DNA from: an uncultured Roseiflexus sp.
GTDB taxonomy: Bacteria > Chloroflexota > Chloroflexia > Chloroflexales > Roseiflexaceae
Direction: 5' to 3'
Length of the DNA stretch: 35,893 bases
Assembly: GCA_937935075.1 (NCBI GenBank)
Contig: CALGYB010000076.1
Span: 1-35,893, forward strand
This document shows, one piece after another, positions 22,691 to 31,543 of the stretch. Under the pieces are notes generated by a model. That model was given only the letters and a program-made list of their open reading frames with translations. It searched no databases and was not told the origin of the DNA. The stretch's first letter is position 1. Each line of letters begins with the position of its first letter. The position numbers were made by a program, and so were the translations under genes.

Positions 22691-25017
22691 CGGCGGCGCT
22701 CCTGTTCATCGGATGCGCGGTGCGTCGGCAAAACCTGCGGATGCGGAAATGGCGCCGAAGGGCTGATGTCCGGCGTGCGATGCCCGGTGACAATCACGGA
22801 ACAGGACGGCGACGATGGTTTTGCCATTTCCCACGTTCGGCGGTGAGCGGGCGGCGGTGTTGAGAGATGACCCGCTCCTGAAGCGGAACGCTCGACCGGA
22901 GGAGTGACAGAGTGATGTGGCGGCGCTGATGGTGGTCTCATCTCCCACGGCTGGTGCGCGCGCGGCGGCGTGGCAAGCCCTTCCGCCGCCAGGCGCTGCC
23001 GCATGAGCGCCGCTGCGCGCGCGCGGGTGGCTGCGGCGACGGTCATGCCCGCTGTGGGGGTTAGTTCCGTCACACGCGCCTGCCGTTCCTGGATGCGCGC
23101 CATAATTGCGGCGCGTTGTTCGGGAGCGGCGCTGTGCAACTCGCGTTCGTCGCGCTGGATCGCAGCGAGTGCATCTTCGCGCTCGATCCGGTGCTCAGCC
23201 TGCGCTTCGAGCAGGGCATCACGCGCAACTTCCCGGCGCCGCTGGCGTTGCCCGGCATTCCATGGCGATGGACGCGGACGCAACCGTCCTTGGGCAAACG
23301 CTTCGTGCTGATCGGCGCGCCGTTCCAGATCGGCGGCGGCCTGCCGCTTTGCCAGCACTTCCTGCCGGGGCGTTCCGAAACCGATGCGCTTCCTGATCTC
23401 ATCAGCCTGAGCGCGCATGCCGCGCGCGTGGATTGCTGCGATGTCGCGCCGCGCCCGGTCGGGTTGATCGCCGGCGACCATCTGTGCTTTCAGGCGGTCG
23501 TACCTGCGCCGGCTGCGGCTATCGGCGGTGGGCATCTGAAATGGCATGCGCCCATCGACGGTCCGTGGCGCAGCGGCGGAATGGCCACTCGCGGCATCCG
23601 CGCCCGGTCGGACAACCTCGCGCGCCGTCCGGTCAAAGCGACGATCAACGCCGAGACGCATGAAAGAATCGCCAGCAGCGGACGCAACCCGTTTCACCGT
23701 CCACATTGCCGCCTTCTCCGCTCGCGGAACAACTCCGCTTCTGCGCCAGAGGTAGTTCTGCAACCGCGTCGCCAGCGGCATGCCCTGCGTCACCGATTGC
23801 GCCATGCCGGTCAACTTCTCCGACCCGAGCACCGTCACCAGCAATGTGAGCAGCCCAAGAACATACCCGGTAAATGCCTCGACCACACCGCCTCTCAATG
23901 GCGACACCAGCGCCACTGCGACGATCATCGTCGCTGCCAGCGCCACCTGCTCGATCAGGAGATCGAAAAGACGATTGAGCCAGCCATAGAAGCGCGGTGA
24001 CGTTGCGCGATCCATCAAAAGCGCGCCTGCAATCGGCGCAATACCAACCAGCACCATGACACGCACCACGCGAAACGCGCTTTTGATGATCAACCACACC
24101 ATCACCAACCAGAACAGGGCGTACATCAGCAGCGCACCGATATTCAAGTCGGGTCCCACCGGCGTCGGCATCTCGAACGCAGCTCGTGAGAGAAGCGCGT
24201 CGCTGATGGCATTGAAGAGATCGATGATGAGGGCAAGCGTTGCCTGCGTCGAATTGATGAACAACGAAACGCCGATGAAGGTCAGCAGCAATCCTTTCCC
24301 TTCGGCTGCCAGGCTTGGTTGACCTTCCGCCAGCAAACGGCTCATTCGCACAACGAACAGGAGCGTGACCAGCAGTTGCGCCACGGCGCGCATGACGCTC
24401 CAGATCGATGTCATCGCCGGATGATCGTAGGTGAGGGCAGGCGGCGTGCAGAAGACGAAGTTGGTTGCGGCGTTGTCGCCGCAGCTTGAAGGAATGATCG
24501 TCCAGGATTGCTCAGACGCGCGCGCATTGAGAAGCACTGCCGCCGTGCGCTGCGCTGTCTCGCCGAAGGAGGCAATGACCCCCGCCACAACGCCCATCCC
24601 GGCATCGAGAACCCAGTTGCCGGGGTTAAGGTTGCGCGACAGCCAGCCGCCAGTCGGACCAGAGTCGAGCGCGATTCGCGGCGCCGGCGCATCCAGAGGC
24701 ATACCCGACGGCGCCAGAGGTTGCACCTCCTGCCACAGCAGACTATCGGCGGGTGCAGCGCCTGTCTGACGGGTCGAACCCTGCGGCTGGAGCGGATCAC
24801 CGCGTGTGCCGGGCGCATCGGCGCGAGCCGTCGGCGGCGGGACGATCAGCAGAGTCAGGAGAATAACACCCATGACAACGCCAAAACGCCATCTGTGCGC
24901 ACCGGTGCGGAATGTCCTCTGCGACAGGGAACTGTCGCCTGTAGCGGCTACGGCATCCTGCGCGTGTTCGACAGGGAGATCGTTATCCGCAATGCAGAAG
25001 TGGAATGTCATAGCCAT
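22687..25017 (-). CDS. VirB6/TrbL-like polytopic membrane protein
   Basis: A 776-residue membrane protein. A hydrophobic stretch at about 45-62 ends in an AxA-like site (TARADAPG). After a polar region come about six membrane spans between about residues 200 and 400 (for example MYALFWLVMVWLIIKSAFRV), the layout of VirB6/TrbL channel proteins in type IV secretion. The C-terminal 330 residues are soluble, Arg/Ala/Glu-rich and partly coiled-coil (about 540-670), then Pro-rich; long cytoplasmic tails also occur in Gram-positive VirB6-like proteins. The start may be the ATG at 25017 or the one at 25011: GGGAG is 1 base from the first and 7 from the second, so 25011 is better placed. It is coupled by ATGA to the hydrolase gene. 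It is the likely inner-membrane channel. Confidence 0.75.
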   Translation of the reverse strand: MAMTFHFCIADNDLPVEHAQDAVAATGDSSLSQRTFRTGAHRWRFGVVMGVILLTLLIVPPPTARADAPGTRGDPLQPQGSTRQTGAAPADSLLWQEVQPLAPSGMPLDAPAPRIALDSGPTGGWLSRNLNPGNWVLDAGMGVVAGVIASFGETAQRTAAVLLNARASEQSWTIIPSSCGDNAATNFVFCTPPALTYDHPAMTSIWSVMRAVAQLLVTLLFVVRMSRLLAEGQPSLAAEGKGLLLTFIGVSLFINSTQATLALIIDLFNAISDALLSRAAFEMPTPVGPDLNIGALLMYALFWLVMVWLIIKSAFRVVRVMVLVGIAPIAGALLMDRATSPRFYGWLNRLFDLLIEQVALAATMIVAVALVSPLRGGVVEAFTGYVLGLLTLLVTVLGSEKLTGMAQSVTQGMPLATRLQNYLWRRSGVVPRAEKAAMWTVKRVASAAGDSFMRLGVDRRFDRTAREVVRPGADAASGHSAAAPRTVDGRMPFQMPTADSRSRRRYDRLKAQMVAGDQPDRARRDIAAIHARGMRAQADEIRKRIGFGTPRQEVLAKRQAAADLERRADQHEAFAQGRLRPRPSPWNAGQRQRRREVARDALLEAQAEHRIEREDALAAIQRDERELHSAAPEQRAAIMARIQERQARVTELTPTAGMTVAAATRARAAALMRQRLAAEGLATPPRAHQPWEMRPPSAPPHHSVTPPVERSASGAGHLSTPPPAHRRTWEMAKPSSPSCSVIVTGHRTPDISPSAPFPHPQVLPTHRASDEQERRR

Positions 25018-25572
25018 GCTCCCATCTCATACCCTATTGCGTTCAGTCAGACAAGACGTTCGCGCGTTCGGTTCGCAAGGCGCAACGGTCAACGCATACC
25101 AGCAGGCGTGGACGCATCTACGCATCGGCATCAGCAGCCTCAGCTGGGTTTCCACTTGCGGTGAGCGCAGTCGAACCGCGTGCGCTGAGCAGGGTCGAAC
25201 CACATCCTCAGCGAGGGCTTTCACCCGCAGCGGCCCGGCGTCCTGCCGCAGCGCTCCAGCAGTATGGTCCAAATGACCGCGCATTCGTAGAAGACTCACA
25301 CAAAGGCGCAAAGATGCCATATGACATCCGGTGTGCGATGACGCTGCGGGCTGATGAACATTGAGAAAGAAATCCGGTCTCGCCCGCGTATTGGCAGCAA
25401 CAGCCTCAGTGGAGCTTTCACGTGCAGTGAGCATGGTCGAACTGCATCCTCAGCGAGGGCTTTCGCCCGCAGCGCCCCTTTGACAGACACGTGTTCACTC
25501 TTTTCCCGGAAGCGAGGGTATCTTGCGCGTGCACACCAACAGGGACAGGACACCCTTGCTTATGCGCCACAC
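25018..25572. repeat. Repeat-rich gap between the two halves of the secretion locus
   Basis: About 555 bases with no supported gene. Two imperfect copies of a dispersed repeat are present. Copy A, about 25132-25238, contains CAGCCTCAG...TCGAACC...CATCCTCAGCGAGGGCTTTCACCCGCAGCG. Copy B, about 25397-25472, has the same order with TTTCGCCCGCAGCG. Copy A has an extra internal unit, with GTGAGCGCAGTCGAACC followed by CTGAGCAGGGTCGAACC. The gap may also hold the promoter of the VirB6-like and downstream genes, but no clear boxes were found. Confidence 0.7.
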
Positions 25573-26271
25573 TCATCGGATCACCTCAGTTGTCGCTGCA
25601 TCGACGATCCGCCAGCCGCCAGCGTCCTGGCGCAACCAGTAGCGGTTGCGAGTCAGTACGCCGCGTCTGCTGTCGATAATGCGTCCACCGACAGTGATGA
25701 CGACATCCCACTGCTCCTGGGTATCGATCCATCCCCCGGCGGAGGTCACGTCGCTCTGCAAAACGCCCCAGCGCACCAGGGTGGCATTGCGGCGCTCACC
25801 GGCGCCGGCGCGACGCGCATACTCCGCTGCCACTGCCTGCCAGGCGGGACCGTCGGGCGCCAGATAGGGTTCGAGCAGCGCCGCCTGTCCATGCGCCGCA
25901 GCCAGTGCGCTCGCCTGGTTGTACGCTGCCAGAAAGCGTACAACGTCATCGTTTGGCGTCATCGCCGGGGTCGGCAGCGAAAATTCATGCCCATCGGCGA
26001 TGCGCGCCAGATTCGGTGTGGCATCGGATGCGCGCAGAACCGCCCCCATGTGCCAGATCGCAAGCCCTGCTCCAGCGCCGATGGCAGCAATCATGAGCGC
26101 GCGCGGATAGCGCAGGATGATGGTCAGCAGCCGATCAACCGACGGACAGGACAGGAGCCAGCGCACCACCCGATCTCCGATTGTCGGAACGCGAGACGCG
26201 CGACGGCGCTGCGCGATGGTCTGCGGCGGCGCACTCCGGCGACGTGAACGGTTGCGGCGAAAAGGTGTCAT
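25573..26271 (-). CDS. VirB8/TcpC-like membrane protein
   Basis: A 232-residue protein: a basic N-terminal cytoplasmic region (about 1-53, many Arg), one membrane span (about 58-80, ALMIAAIGAGAGLAIW), then an extracytoplasmic domain of about 150 residues. The end of the domain, NRYWLRQDAGGWRIVDA, resembles the NTF2-like fold used by VirB8 and TcpC. Topology and place in the locus support a VirB8-type scaffold protein, but the sequence match is weak. The ATG at 26271 follows GGAGTATGG; the TadC-like gene ends 16 bases upstream, so it is probably co-transcribed with the Tad genes. It is the last gene before the repeat-rich gap. Confidence 0.6.
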   Translation of the reverse strand: MTPFRRNRSRRRSAPPQTIAQRRRASRVPTIGDRVVRWLLSCPSVDRLLTIILRYPRALMIAAIGAGAGLAIWHMGAVLRASDATPNLARIADGHEFSLPTPAMTPNDDVVRFLAAYNQASALAAAHGQAALLEPYLAPDGPAWQAVAAEYARRAGAGERRNATLVRWGVLQSDVTSAGGWIDTQEQWDVVITVGGRIIDSRRGVLTRNRYWLRQDAGGWRIVDAATTEVIR

Positions 26272-26287
26272 CGTGCCATACTCCGGC

Positions 26288-27079
26288 TCAGAAACGCCCC
26301 ATCACGTTGCTGCCCATAACAATCACGAAGATGATCTGCACCAGCACACTGACGACCGCCAGGGCTGCGAGCGCGAGCAGATAGAGTTTGCGGCGCTCAA
26401 TCATCTGGCGAAACTCGTCGTGGAGCACCTGATTGAGCGTCGTTTCCTGCGCCAGCAGCGCTGTTTGCGGATCGGAACCTTCCGCCTCAGCCTGCGCCAG
26501 CGCCTCCGCAACATCGATCAATTCAGGGCATCCCCGCTCGCGCGCCACACGTCGCACTGCATCGAACGGCAGTACGCCGTGGTCGCGCACCAGGCGCAGC
26601 GCATCGGCCACGACGCGCTGCATCGGCGCATATCGGTCATCGGGTCGTATCAGGTAGCGTTCGAGCAGCGCCGGCGGCGGATCGTACCCGGCAAGCGCCA
26701 CACGGACATAGGCAACAAACGAAGGGATCAATCGTCGCAATCGTTTCTGTTCCCGCTGTCTGGCTGTCATCGGTTTGCGCGGGATAATCACGCCGATATA
26801 CAGATAGATGGCGAATGCAACAGTTGCCAGAAGCAGGCGCGGCATGCCGTCGATTCCTGTGGCCACGATGAGGAAGACAAGCGTCAACGCAAGCGGCAGT
26901 GCTGCGAGGTGTCCCAGCACAAACCGTCCGGTCATACCCCAACGTGAAGGAAGAGTGCGCAATCCGCTCGCCAATGCGCGCGCATGCTCGAGTTGCGCCA
27001 TGCCAATAACGGCAATCAGGACTCCGGCAATACCGGCAAAAACTGTCCAGACGCCCGGTGCAACAAAGATGTCGATCAT
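26288..27079 (-). CDS. tadC: TadC-like pilus assembly inner-membrane protein
   Basis: A 263-residue type II secretion F-domain protein of the Tad/Flp pilus. Hydrophobic segments lie near the N-terminus and at about 75-105, followed by a cytoplasmic helical GspF domain (RLIPSFVAYVRVALAGYDPPPALLERYL; DVAEALAQAEAEGSDPQTALLAQE) and a final span (about 235-258). This is the usual TadB/TadC layout. I prefer the ATG at 27079 (MIDIF) because GAGGCG lies 4 bases upstream; an ATG at 27106 overlaps the stop of the upstream gene as TGATG and would add 9 residues. It pairs with the upstream TadB-like gene as the inner-membrane platform for the pilus ATPase. Confidence 0.85.
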   Translation of the reverse strand: MIDIFVAPGVWTVFAGIAGVLIAVIGMAQLEHARALASGLRTLPSRWGMTGRFVLGHLAALPLALTLVFLIVATGIDGMPRLLLATVAFAIYLYIGVIIPRKPMTARQREQKRLRRLIPSFVAYVRVALAGYDPPPALLERYLIRPDDRYAPMQRVVADALRLVRDHGVLPFDAVRRVARERGCPELIDVAEALAQAEAEGSDPQTALLAQETTLNQVLHDEFRQMIERRKLYLLALAALAVVSVLVQIIFVIVMGSNVMGRF

Positions 27080-27105
27080 GGAACGCCTCGCTTCATCTGG
27101 TGGCA

Positions 27106-28056
27106 TCAATAGGTTATGTCTTCAGACCGTCCCAACAGGTAGCCGCCGACCAGCGGCGCACCGACGACCAGCGCCAGCACTGCTCCCGCGAGCACGCCCA
27201 CCTCGCTCCTGTACGCGGTCAGAAACCGCTCGTGCTGCACGATGAAGAGGTAGAGCGTGATGCCAACATTGATCAGGAAGAGAGCAATTCCAGTATTGCG
27301 CATTTGCGCAAGTTCTGTTGCCAGCATACTGGCGCGGCGGTCGGATGCATGCATGGCTTCATACGCGGCCCGCACACGTTGCACCAGTGAGGCGTGCGGT
27401 TGATCGATAGCAATCTCAAGATGGCTCAGAAACGCGGCATGGCGGCGCGATGGCGTCTGCGCACGCAACGCAGCGCACACGCTCGTCGCAGTGGCGAGCG
27501 ATCCGGTGGTGAGCGGCTGTCCGAGCCGCTCCAGGAGCCACGACCATTCGGCTTTGAGCGGCGAGGCAGGCATATCGGCAAGAACCTTCTCGATGGCAGG
27601 TTGCAAACCGCTTCCTGCACGCAACTGCGCCTCGAGTCGCCCGACCGTCGCCGGTAGTGCGGCGTCAATGCGGTTCACATAGCGCTGCTCTTCAAACCAG
27701 AGCAGCCCCCAGACGAGCAGCGCCGTCGCCGGTCCTGCCAGCACCAGCGCCACGAGCAGCGGTCCGATCTGGCTGACGACCACCAGGATCACGAGCGCGG
27801 CGATGACGCATACGCCAAGCAGACGCGACGCACGTATCACCGGAGGATGCCAGCGCAGCGCAGGATCGAGGAGATCGGCGCCAGGACGGGCGAATCGTTG
27901 TACGAGATACGCATCGAGTGCTGCTCCCAATCGGCTGCGCATCAGCAGCGTCAGCGCCAGAATTGCAGCAATGGTCGCCGCCAGCGGCGGAATATCCGCC
28001 AGCCACACGGTTTCAGGATGGGTCGTGTTCGGTATGATCATCGATTCGGGGTTCAT
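27106..28056 (-). CDS. tadB: TadB-like pilus assembly inner-membrane protein
   Basis: A 316-residue Tad/Flp pilus platform protein. A membrane span lies near residues 25-40, two more at about 80-118, then a cytoplasmic GspF-type domain with LPATVGRLEAQLRAGSGLQPAIEKVL (the usual L...LRAG.....A segment), and C-terminal spans at about 255-305. The ATG at 28056 follows AAAGGATGC, 12 bases after the TadA stop. Together with TadC it anchors the TadA hexamer at the membrane. The stop overlaps a start of the next gene as TGATG. Confidence 0.88.
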   Translation of the reverse strand: MNPESMIIPNTTHPETVWLADIPPLAATIAAILALTLLMRSRLGAALDAYLVQRFARPGADLLDPALRWHPPVIRASRLLGVCVIAALVILVVVSQIGPLLVALVLAGPATALLVWGLLWFEEQRYVNRIDAALPATVGRLEAQLRAGSGLQPAIEKVLADMPASPLKAEWSWLLERLGQPLTTGSLATATSVCAALRAQTPSRRHAAFLSHLEIAIDQPHASLVQRVRAAYEAMHASDRRASMLATELAQMRNTGIALFLINVGITLYLFIVQHERFLTAYRSEVGVLAGAVLALVVGAPLVGGYLLGRSEDITY

Positions 28057-28068
28057 TGCAGCATCCTT

Positions 28069-30120
28069 TCAGCATGCGTCCGGTTTGTTGCCTGCCTCCA
28101 GCGACAGACGCTGTGCGCGTACCGTTGCAAGCGCGGCTTCAGACCCCTGCCCGGTCTGGACCAGATATTCCATTGCGCGTTCGCGCACACGAATCAGTGG
28201 AAGCGCAATCGCTACCGGCAGATTGGATGGGGTAAAGAGGGCAAGCATATCAACGGCGAGTCGGGGCTGCCCCTGCTCGAGCGCCCGTTCCGCTTCGATG
28301 CGCGCTTCTTCGGCAGCGGTCTCGGCAGCGATACCCTGGCGAATGTGAGCCTCGACCATTTCCCAGCCGCCCGGCGGCGCAGCATGCGCTGCAATTGCCA
28401 GGTCGGTCATGATCGCATCGAGCGCCAGGCGCGCGTCGCGCCAGCGGTTTGCTTCAATAAGCCGTTGTAGCGCCGCACCCTCGATGGTTGCCTGCTCGAT
28501 GGCATCGGCAAAGGCGCCTGGCGCCTGACTCAAGATGTCCTGCGCTGCGCCGATCAGTCGTGGGTCGCGGCGTTGCAGCCAGGCGCTGCGCAGCGCCGCC
28601 AGCGCGCGCTCTGGCGCACCTGCCAGCACGTGGGTATGCGCGCGGGCAATCGCATCTGCAACAGCGTCGAGGGTAGTGGCGCTCTGCCGCACCTGCGCCA
28701 GAGCGCGCGCCCGTATCAGTTTTTCGCGCAGCGATGCTGGCGTCTGATCGCTTTCCGCCCATTCCAACAACCCGCTATTGCCGACGACTGCCCGACATTG
28801 CCAGATGATCCGTCCATCCGACCGGATATCGACCTTTGCCAGCGGAACCAGCGCCGGACGGGGCGCGCCTTCTTCCATAACGATGCCGTCCAGCAGCGCA
28901 ATGTCGGTGATCAGGCGAAGACCGAGTTCTTCCCAGTTATCCACCTTGATCACCACATCGAAGCCGTTGGCTGCGTCTCGCAGGGCATCGGTGCGGCGAT
29001 TTTCGTACATATATGCGCCAGGCATGGCGGCAAAACTGGCGAAGCGTTCAATCGCTTCGCTGCATGAACGCGCATGCAGCGTGGTGATGACCGGATGGTC
29101 GGAGAGCACAAGTGCCAGCACCGCCCCTGCTTCGTTGCCGCGTATCTCGCCAGGGCAGAGGAGATCGGGCGTCTGACGCAGCGCTTCTCTGGCGACACGT
29201 CCGAAGGCATCGGGGTCGCGTTGGGTATTGACCTGTTCGCGTGTCCAGAGGTCGGCGCGCCGGATATGGATCTCCTGCATGTGGTCTTCGATGGTCAGGA
29301 TATGGGGATCGCCGGGCCAAGAGTTGGCGAGCGCTTCAAGCAGCGCCGTTTTGCCGCTGCCGGTGCGCCCGGCAATCAGGAACGAACAGCGCGCCCGCGC
29401 CAGCAGCAGCAGCAGGTCGCAGATCTGCCGATCAAATGTGCCATGCTGCATCACGTCGTGTAAATCCCACGCGACACGCCGCCCGCGCCGGATGCAGATC
29501 AGCGCGCCATCTTCGGTCGGGATGCGCGGCGGAATAGTTGCATGAATGCGCGTTCCGTGATCGGCGGGCAATGTTTCCTGCGGGTTCTGCGCGTCGAGGT
29601 GGACACCCATGAGCGACGCCAGTAACATTGCGCGATCGCGCACTTCAGCGGCAGTGACAAATTGCTCCGCAACGGTCACAAAGGGTTTGCCGCTCTCCTG
29701 TACGCGAATGCGCCGCCCGATGATTTTGACCTCGTTGACGCGCGGATCATCGAGGTACCGCTGCGCCGGTCCCCAACCGATGGTAGCGGCAAAGATCTCC
29801 AGCAGCGTTTCATCATCGGTCGGGACACGCGCCAGCGGGCCGCCACGCGCGCGATGCTGCCCGATTGCCTGGCGCAGTACGGCGACGACTTCGGCGTTTC
29901 GCTCGGCGGCAGGCGCGAACGGGTTCAGCAAATGCCGCCGTCCGTCGGCGCTGAACGCCTGCTGGAGTTCATCACGCGCCGCCTGTAGAATGGCTGCCTC
30001 ACGCAGCGCCGCCTCGCGCGCCAGGGTGTCGGTTGGTCCGCCGAGAAGCGTCGCCAATCCGCCGTCTTCCTCGATGGTGAGCAGCGGCGTAGATGGGTTG
30101 ATGATGGATCGAGGGTTCAT
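28069..30120 (-). CDS. tadA: TadA/CpaF-type pilus ATPase with long C-terminal extension
   Basis: A 683-residue secretion ATPase of the CpaF/TadA family that drives pilin assembly through TadB/TadC. DDPRVNEVKIIGRRIRVQ (about 124-141) is the N-terminal domain start, Walker A is AGRTGSGKTALLE (about 250-262), the Asp box is ILTIEDHMQEI, Walker B is PDLLCPGEIRGNEAG (about 318-332), and the His box is VITTLHARSCSEAI. The motif order is complete. From about residue 460 an unusual helical tail of about 220 residues (Ala/Leu/Arg-rich) follows; I do not recognise it. The ATG at 30120 begins MNPRSIINPS; the frame upstream reads through the heptamer repeat and is not protein-like. It is the second CpaF-type ATPase of the locus. 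Confidence 0.93.
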   Translation of the reverse strand: MNPRSIINPSTPLLTIEEDGGLATLLGGPTDTLAREAALREAAILQAARDELQQAFSADGRRHLLNPFAPAAERNAEVVAVLRQAIGQHRARGGPLARVPTDDETLLEIFAATIGWGPAQRYLDDPRVNEVKIIGRRIRVQESGKPFVTVAEQFVTAAEVRDRAMLLASLMGVHLDAQNPQETLPADHGTRIHATIPPRIPTEDGALICIRRGRRVAWDLHDVMQHGTFDRQICDLLLLLARARCSFLIAGRTGSGKTALLEALANSWPGDPHILTIEDHMQEIHIRRADLWTREQVNTQRDPDAFGRVAREALRQTPDLLCPGEIRGNEAGAVLALVLSDHPVITTLHARSCSEAIERFASFAAMPGAYMYENRRTDALRDAANGFDVVIKVDNWEELGLRLITDIALLDGIVMEEGAPRPALVPLAKVDIRSDGRIIWQCRAVVGNSGLLEWAESDQTPASLREKLIRARALAQVRQSATTLDAVADAIARAHTHVLAGAPERALAALRSAWLQRRDPRLIGAAQDILSQAPGAFADAIEQATIEGAALQRLIEANRWRDARLALDAIMTDLAIAAHAAPPGGWEMVEAHIRQGIAAETAAEEARIEAERALEQGQPRLAVDMLALFTPSNLPVAIALPLIRVRERAMEYLVQTGQGSEAALATVRAQRLSLEAGNKPDAC

Positions 30121-30136
30121 AGCGTATCCTTGTTGA

Positions 30137-30213
30137 AGAACCGAGAACCGAGAACCAAGAATCGAGAACCGAGAATCGAGAACCAAGAACCGAGAACCAA
30201 GAACCGAGAACCG
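30137..30213. repeat. Heptanucleotide repeat, 11 units
   Basis: Eleven tandem 7-base units (AGAACCG with AGAACCA and AGAATCG variants) occupy 30137-30213, directly upstream of the tadA start (30120) and downstream of the tadZ stop. On the transcribed strand the unit is CGGTTCT. It is followed by a GC-rich stretch with several CTCGCCTC-like words. A change in unit number would shift the leader length, not the reading frame. Confidence 0.9.
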
Positions 30214-30249
30214 GGGTTCCTTCCCACTCCTCGCCTCTTGTCCCTCGCC

Positions 30250-31512
30250 TCACGCCCCTTGCCTCGCCTCACCTCCCGCTCTCAACATTGGTTTTCCTGG
30301 AAACCAGCGCCGGAACAGGTTGACACTCGGTTTCGGTTGCGGCAGCGGCAGCCCGATAATGCCGCACATTTCCTCAACGATATTGTGAACCGCCAGTGAG
30401 AAAGGGCGAAACCTGCCGGCATCGAGTGGTGAGAGATACCGATCCGTCTCTTCGTTTGCCAGGCTGACCAGATACGGGTCGCGCGGCAATGTGCCGATGA
30501 TGCGGGCTTTGGGCCAGTGTTCAGCAAACAACGGCGCGACCCGGCGCACACCAACGGTCACGCCACGCTCAGGTTCCATCAAAATGAGCATGCAGCGATC
30601 AGTCAGGTCGGGTTGGTGCGTCGCAAACTGTTGCAGCGCAATCCCAACCCCTGCGCGCTCTTTGCGTCCCGGCGGCGCCGGCAGGACGACCCATCCACCA
30701 TTGCGCGCGGCTTCGAGCGCATATGGGCGTTTCTTCATGTCAGGACCGGTATCGATCAGCACAACGTCATAATCGTGATCCAGCACCTCGCCCAGGCTGC
30801 CGACCGCCTGCATCAGTGCGCGCCAATCCGGCAGCGTGAAGTCGGCAGCCAGCGCAGACTCATCGGCGCCAAGGAGGAAGTCAATGCCGCTGGGAGCATG
30901 CCGCCAGATCAGGCGAGCGACGTTGGCGGGTGTGAAGCGCGAATGACCGTGTCCTTCCTGCCGCAATGTCAGAAACGAGCCAAACCCCGCCGGAATGCGA
31001 AATTCCGGCACCAGACCTGAGTTCGAGAGATCGCCGTCAACAACGAGCACGCGCAAGCCGCGGCGACGCATCCCTTCTGCAAGCGATGCAACCACCAGAC
31101 TTTTCCCGATGCCGCCTTTCGCTCCGGCGACCGCAATCGTCACCTGGCGCGCGGCAAGTCGTCTGGCAGCGCCCAGTTGCTGCGCGATCCAGGCAGCCAG
31201 CGCTTCGGGTCCACGTGCTGTGGTTACCGCCAGCCCGGCGTCGGTAAAGTCGCCGGCATGCACCACGCCAATGCTCTGAAGCCCGATCAACACGCGCACT
31301 CCGCGCGCCTGAGCCGCGCGAATGGTGTCCCACAGGTCGGGAATGGTGCCGCGCGTATCTTCCAGGTACACCGCCGGCGGCGGTTGTTCGCCGACGATCA
31401 GACTGCGTACCCGCGCCAGGTTCGGCGCCGCGAAGGGAAGAATGCCATTGTAGCCGCCAAGCGCCTCGACAAGCCCTGGTGTGTTGGTGACCAGTAAGAG
31501 TTCGGTTGCCAT
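30250..31512 (-). CDS. tadZ: TadZ/CpaE-like ParA-family ATPase
   Basis: A 420-residue protein with an N-terminal atypical receiver-like domain (about 1-115) followed by a MinD/ParA ATPase. The deviant Walker A is VAGAKGGIGKSLVVASL (about 128-144), then LRVLVVDGDLSNSGL, Walker B-like YDVVLIDTGPDM, and LPRDPYLVSLANEE near the C-terminus. CpaE/TadZ proteins place Tad machines at specific sites such as the cell pole. I chose the ATG at 31512 because AAGGAG lies 6 bases upstream; the frame is open to 31671 without protein-like sequence. The gene lies between the two CpaF-type ATPase genes, 31 bases after the first. Confidence 0.9.
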   Translation of the reverse strand: MATELLLVTNTPGLVEALGGYNGILPFAAPNLARVRSLIVGEQPPPAVYLEDTRGTIPDLWDTIRAAQARGVRVLIGLQSIGVVHAGDFTDAGLAVTTARGPEALAAWIAQQLGAARRLAARQVTIAVAGAKGGIGKSLVVASLAEGMRRRGLRVLVVDGDLSNSGLVPEFRIPAGFGSFLTLRQEGHGHSRFTPANVARLIWRHAPSGIDFLLGADESALAADFTLPDWRALMQAVGSLGEVLDHDYDVVLIDTGPDMKKRPYALEAARNGGWVVLPAPPGRKERAGVGIALQQFATHQPDLTDRCMLILMEPERGVTVGVRRVAPLFAEHWPKARIIGTLPRDPYLVSLANEETDRYLSPLDAGRFRPFSLAVHNIVEEMCGIIGLPLPQPKPSVNLFRRWFPGKPMLRAGGEARQGA

Positions 31513-31543
31513 GGAAAGCTCCTTGTGTTCGAAAATCCCAGCC

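Noticed and set aside
13262-28056. Integrative conjugative element
   Set aside because: No relaxase, integrase, oriT-like element or attachment site was seen; only the secretion parts are present.
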